NCBI GenBank assembly: GCA_020721025.1
Contig: DYNO01000059.1
Coordinates: forward strand, 1-16,718
Length of the DNA stretch: 16,718 bases
Source: Thiomargarita sp.
GTDB lineage: Bacteria; Pseudomonadota; Gammaproteobacteria; Beggiatoales; Beggiatoaceae
Direction: 5' to 3'
Part shown: positions 15,229-16,718 of the stretch, piece by piece
How the letters are laid out: every line of letters starts with the position of its first letter
How positions within the stretch are numbered: the first letter of the stretch is position 1
The notes under the pieces: generated by a model
The model's input: only the letters and a program-made list of their open reading frames with translations
Database searches by the model: none
Told to the model about the DNA's origin: nothing
Translations under genes and position numbers: made by a program

Positions 15229-16718
15229 ATGCACCCCTCCTCTGTACTACGACATCTTTACTTTGCACTGTTCGCCATTTCAGGCTTTTCCGGCTTAATT
15301 TACGAATCCATCTGGACGCATTACCTCAAACTCTTCCTCGGACACGCCGCGTATGCCCAGACCTTAGTTCTGGTTATCTTCATGGGAGGCATGGCAATTG
15401 GCGCATGGTTTGCCAGTCGACGCGGCGCGGTCAGTCCCAACTTACTGCTTAATTACGCTATTGTCGAAGGCATTATCGGCATCCTCGCCATCGTTTTTCA
15501 CGCGGTATTCACCCACGCGACCGATTTCGCCTATCTCGTCATCATTCCCCAACTCAGTTCAGTCGAAGCGATCACCGCATTTAAATGGACGCTTGCCGCC
15601 CTCTTAATCCTGCCCCAATCTATCTTACTGGGCATGACATTCCCATTAATGAGCGCGGGTATCATTCGCCGTTTCCCCAATACGCCGGGACATTCCATCG
15701 CAATTTTATATTTCGCCAATAGCTTGGGCGCAGCGATAGGGGTCTTGGTTAGCGGTTTTGTGCTCATCGAAGCGGTGGGATTACCAGGCACAATTCTAAG
15801 TGCAGGGATAATTAATTTAGTGTTGGCTATCGTGGTCTGGCTGTTATGTCGCAGCGATGGGGATTTACGGCAACCAGTCACCACAACCCAATCAACCCGA
15901 TTGAAACCTTCATCACTGCTGTTAATTTCATTTTTATTCTGTGCCGCGCTGACTGGTGCCGCCTCATTTATGTATGAAATTGCATGGATTCGGATGTTGG
16001 GCTTGGTGCTGGGCAGTTCCACCCACGCGTTTGAATTGATGCTCAGTGCCTTCATTTTAGGGCTGGCATTGGGGGGATATTGGATTAAAAACCGCATTGA
16101 TCGCTTTTCAAGTCCAATAATGGTGTTAGGATTGGCACAGGTCATCATGGGTATGTTGGCATTGTCAACGTTGGTTATTTATGGACAAACGTTTGATTTT
16201 ATGGCGTACTTGATGAAGGCTCTGTCTCGAAATGACGAGGGTTATCTTCTCTTTAATCTTTCCAGTCACTTTATTGCCATGTTGGTGATGGTACCGACAA
16301 CGTTTTGTGCGGGGATGACCTTGCCGCTGTTGACCTATCAATTGTTAGCAAAAGGACACGGTGAAAAAGCTATTGGGGGGATTTATGCGGCGAATACTTT
16401 CGGTTCGATAGTGGGTGTCATCGTGGCGGTGCAATGGGTGATGCCAGAATTGGGTGTGAAAAATGTCATCGTGATTGGCAGCGGGATTGATATATTGTTG
16501 GGCGTATTATTACTCTGGTTTGCTGGGCAAGCAATGCCTAAAGTCGCATGGGCAGGAGTCACGGCGGTTGCGGCGGGCTTATTGGTGAGCAGTGTTTTGT
16601 GGGTTGAATTGGATTCGGTCAAGATGGCATCGGGGGTATTCCGGGTCGGGGAGATTGATAAAGACCGTGAAGTTTTATTTGCGAAGGATGGTAAAACCGC
16701 TTCGGTTGCCCTGTCGAG
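15229..16718 (+). CDS. Fused MFS-like / spermidine-synthase-like membrane protein (N-terminal part)
   Basis: The frame opens at ATG 15229, with AAGGA at 15217-15221, and stays open for 496 codons to the window edge, so the 3' part is missing. The visible part is a polytopic membrane domain made of two repeats. GFSGLIYESIWT (20-31 region) with FMGGMAIGAW matches MYEIAWIRMLGLVLG (248 region) with FILGLALGGYW. LYFANSLGAAIGVLVSG (160 region) matches IYAANTFGSIVGVIVA (385 region). After the last helix (about 440-460), FRVGEIDKDREVLFAKDGKT (471-490) looks like the start of the spermidine-synthase-type Rossmann domain. Proteins of this kind are annotated 'fused MFS/spermidine synthase'. Their reaction is uncertain and polyamine synthesis should not be assumed. 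Base use is C-rich up to about 15660 and G-rich after. Confidence 0.88.
   Translation, partial: MHPSSVLRHLYFALFAISGFSGLIYESIWTHYLKLFLGHAAYAQTLVLVIFMGGMAIGAWFASRRGAVSPNLLLNYAIVEGIIGILAIVFHAVFTHATDFAYLVIIPQLSSVEAITAFKWTLAALLILPQSILLGMTFPLMSAGIIRRFPNTPGHSIAILYFANSLGAAIGVLVSGFVLIEAVGLPGTILSAGIINLVLAIVVWLLCRSDGDLRQPVTTTQSTRLKPSSLLLISFLFCAALTGAASFMYEIAWIRMLGLVLGSSTHAFELMLSAFILGLALGGYWIKNRIDRFSSPIMVLGLAQVIMGMLALSTLVIYGQTFDFMAYLMKALSRNDEGYLLFNLSSHFIAMLVMVPTTFCAGMTLPLLTYQLLAKGHGEKAIGGIYAANTFGSIVGVIVAVQWVMPELGVKNVIVIGSGIDILLGVLLLWFAGQAMPKVAWAGVTAVAAGLLVSSVLWVELDSVKMASGVFRVGEIDKDREVLFAKDGKTASVALS

Noticed and set aside
15531..16148. 205-residue open frame on the - strand
   Set aside because: It is antisense to the membrane domain of the spermidine-synthase-like gene, whose two-fold internal repeat proves the + frame.

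Overview
The window reads as a piece of a gammaproteobacterial chromosome, moderately AT-rich and rich in intergenic repeats. The gene mix (TRAP transporters, a RAYT with its REPIN, palindromic CCCCCTTTGCAAAGGGGG repeats, large multidomain sensor proteins) would fit a large-genome Thiotrichales/Beggiatoaceae-type bacterium. That placement is inference from style only; no rRNA or taxonomic marker gene is present. Every gene I support lies on the + strand.

Layout. (1) Positions 1-65 are the last codons of an upstream gene, possibly an FtsH-type protease. (2) Positions 290-4202 hold a complete TRAP transporter operon with two adjacent paralogous DctP lipoproteins, then DctQ and DctM. (3) Positions 4501-8112 encode the most striking gene, a protein of about 1203 residues. 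It joins a LivK-type periplasmic binding domain, a second periplasmic beta-rich domain whose sequence pattern resembles the ligand-binding domain of pentameric ligand-gated ion channels, five membrane helices ending in an MscS pore and beta domain, and a C-terminal cyclic-nucleotide-binding domain. It looks like one channel with ligand inputs on both sides of the inner membrane. (4) Positions 8150-8890 are a REPIN (two perfect 49-bp inverted arms) followed by its likely RAYT transposase. (5) Positions 9097-12278 are a two-component pair: a dCache-HAMP histidine kinase and an output-less protein with two receiver domains, the second lacking the phosphoacceptor Asp. (6) Positions 12612-14627 encode a B12-binding-like radical SAM protein with C-rich codon use unlike its neighbours. 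(7) Positions 14628-15228 are a roughly 600-bp intergenic region with three copies of a palindromic repeat. (8) From 15229 to the window edge runs the membrane part of a fused MFS-like/spermidine-synthase-like protein, cut by the window end.

How they fit together. The TRAP genes form one uptake system for an unknown, probably organic-acid, substrate. The kinase and double receiver form one signalling module. The channel stands alone between the TRAP operon and the REPIN, and its upstream gap has no convincing promoter. The strongest candidate for an undescribed system is the channel.
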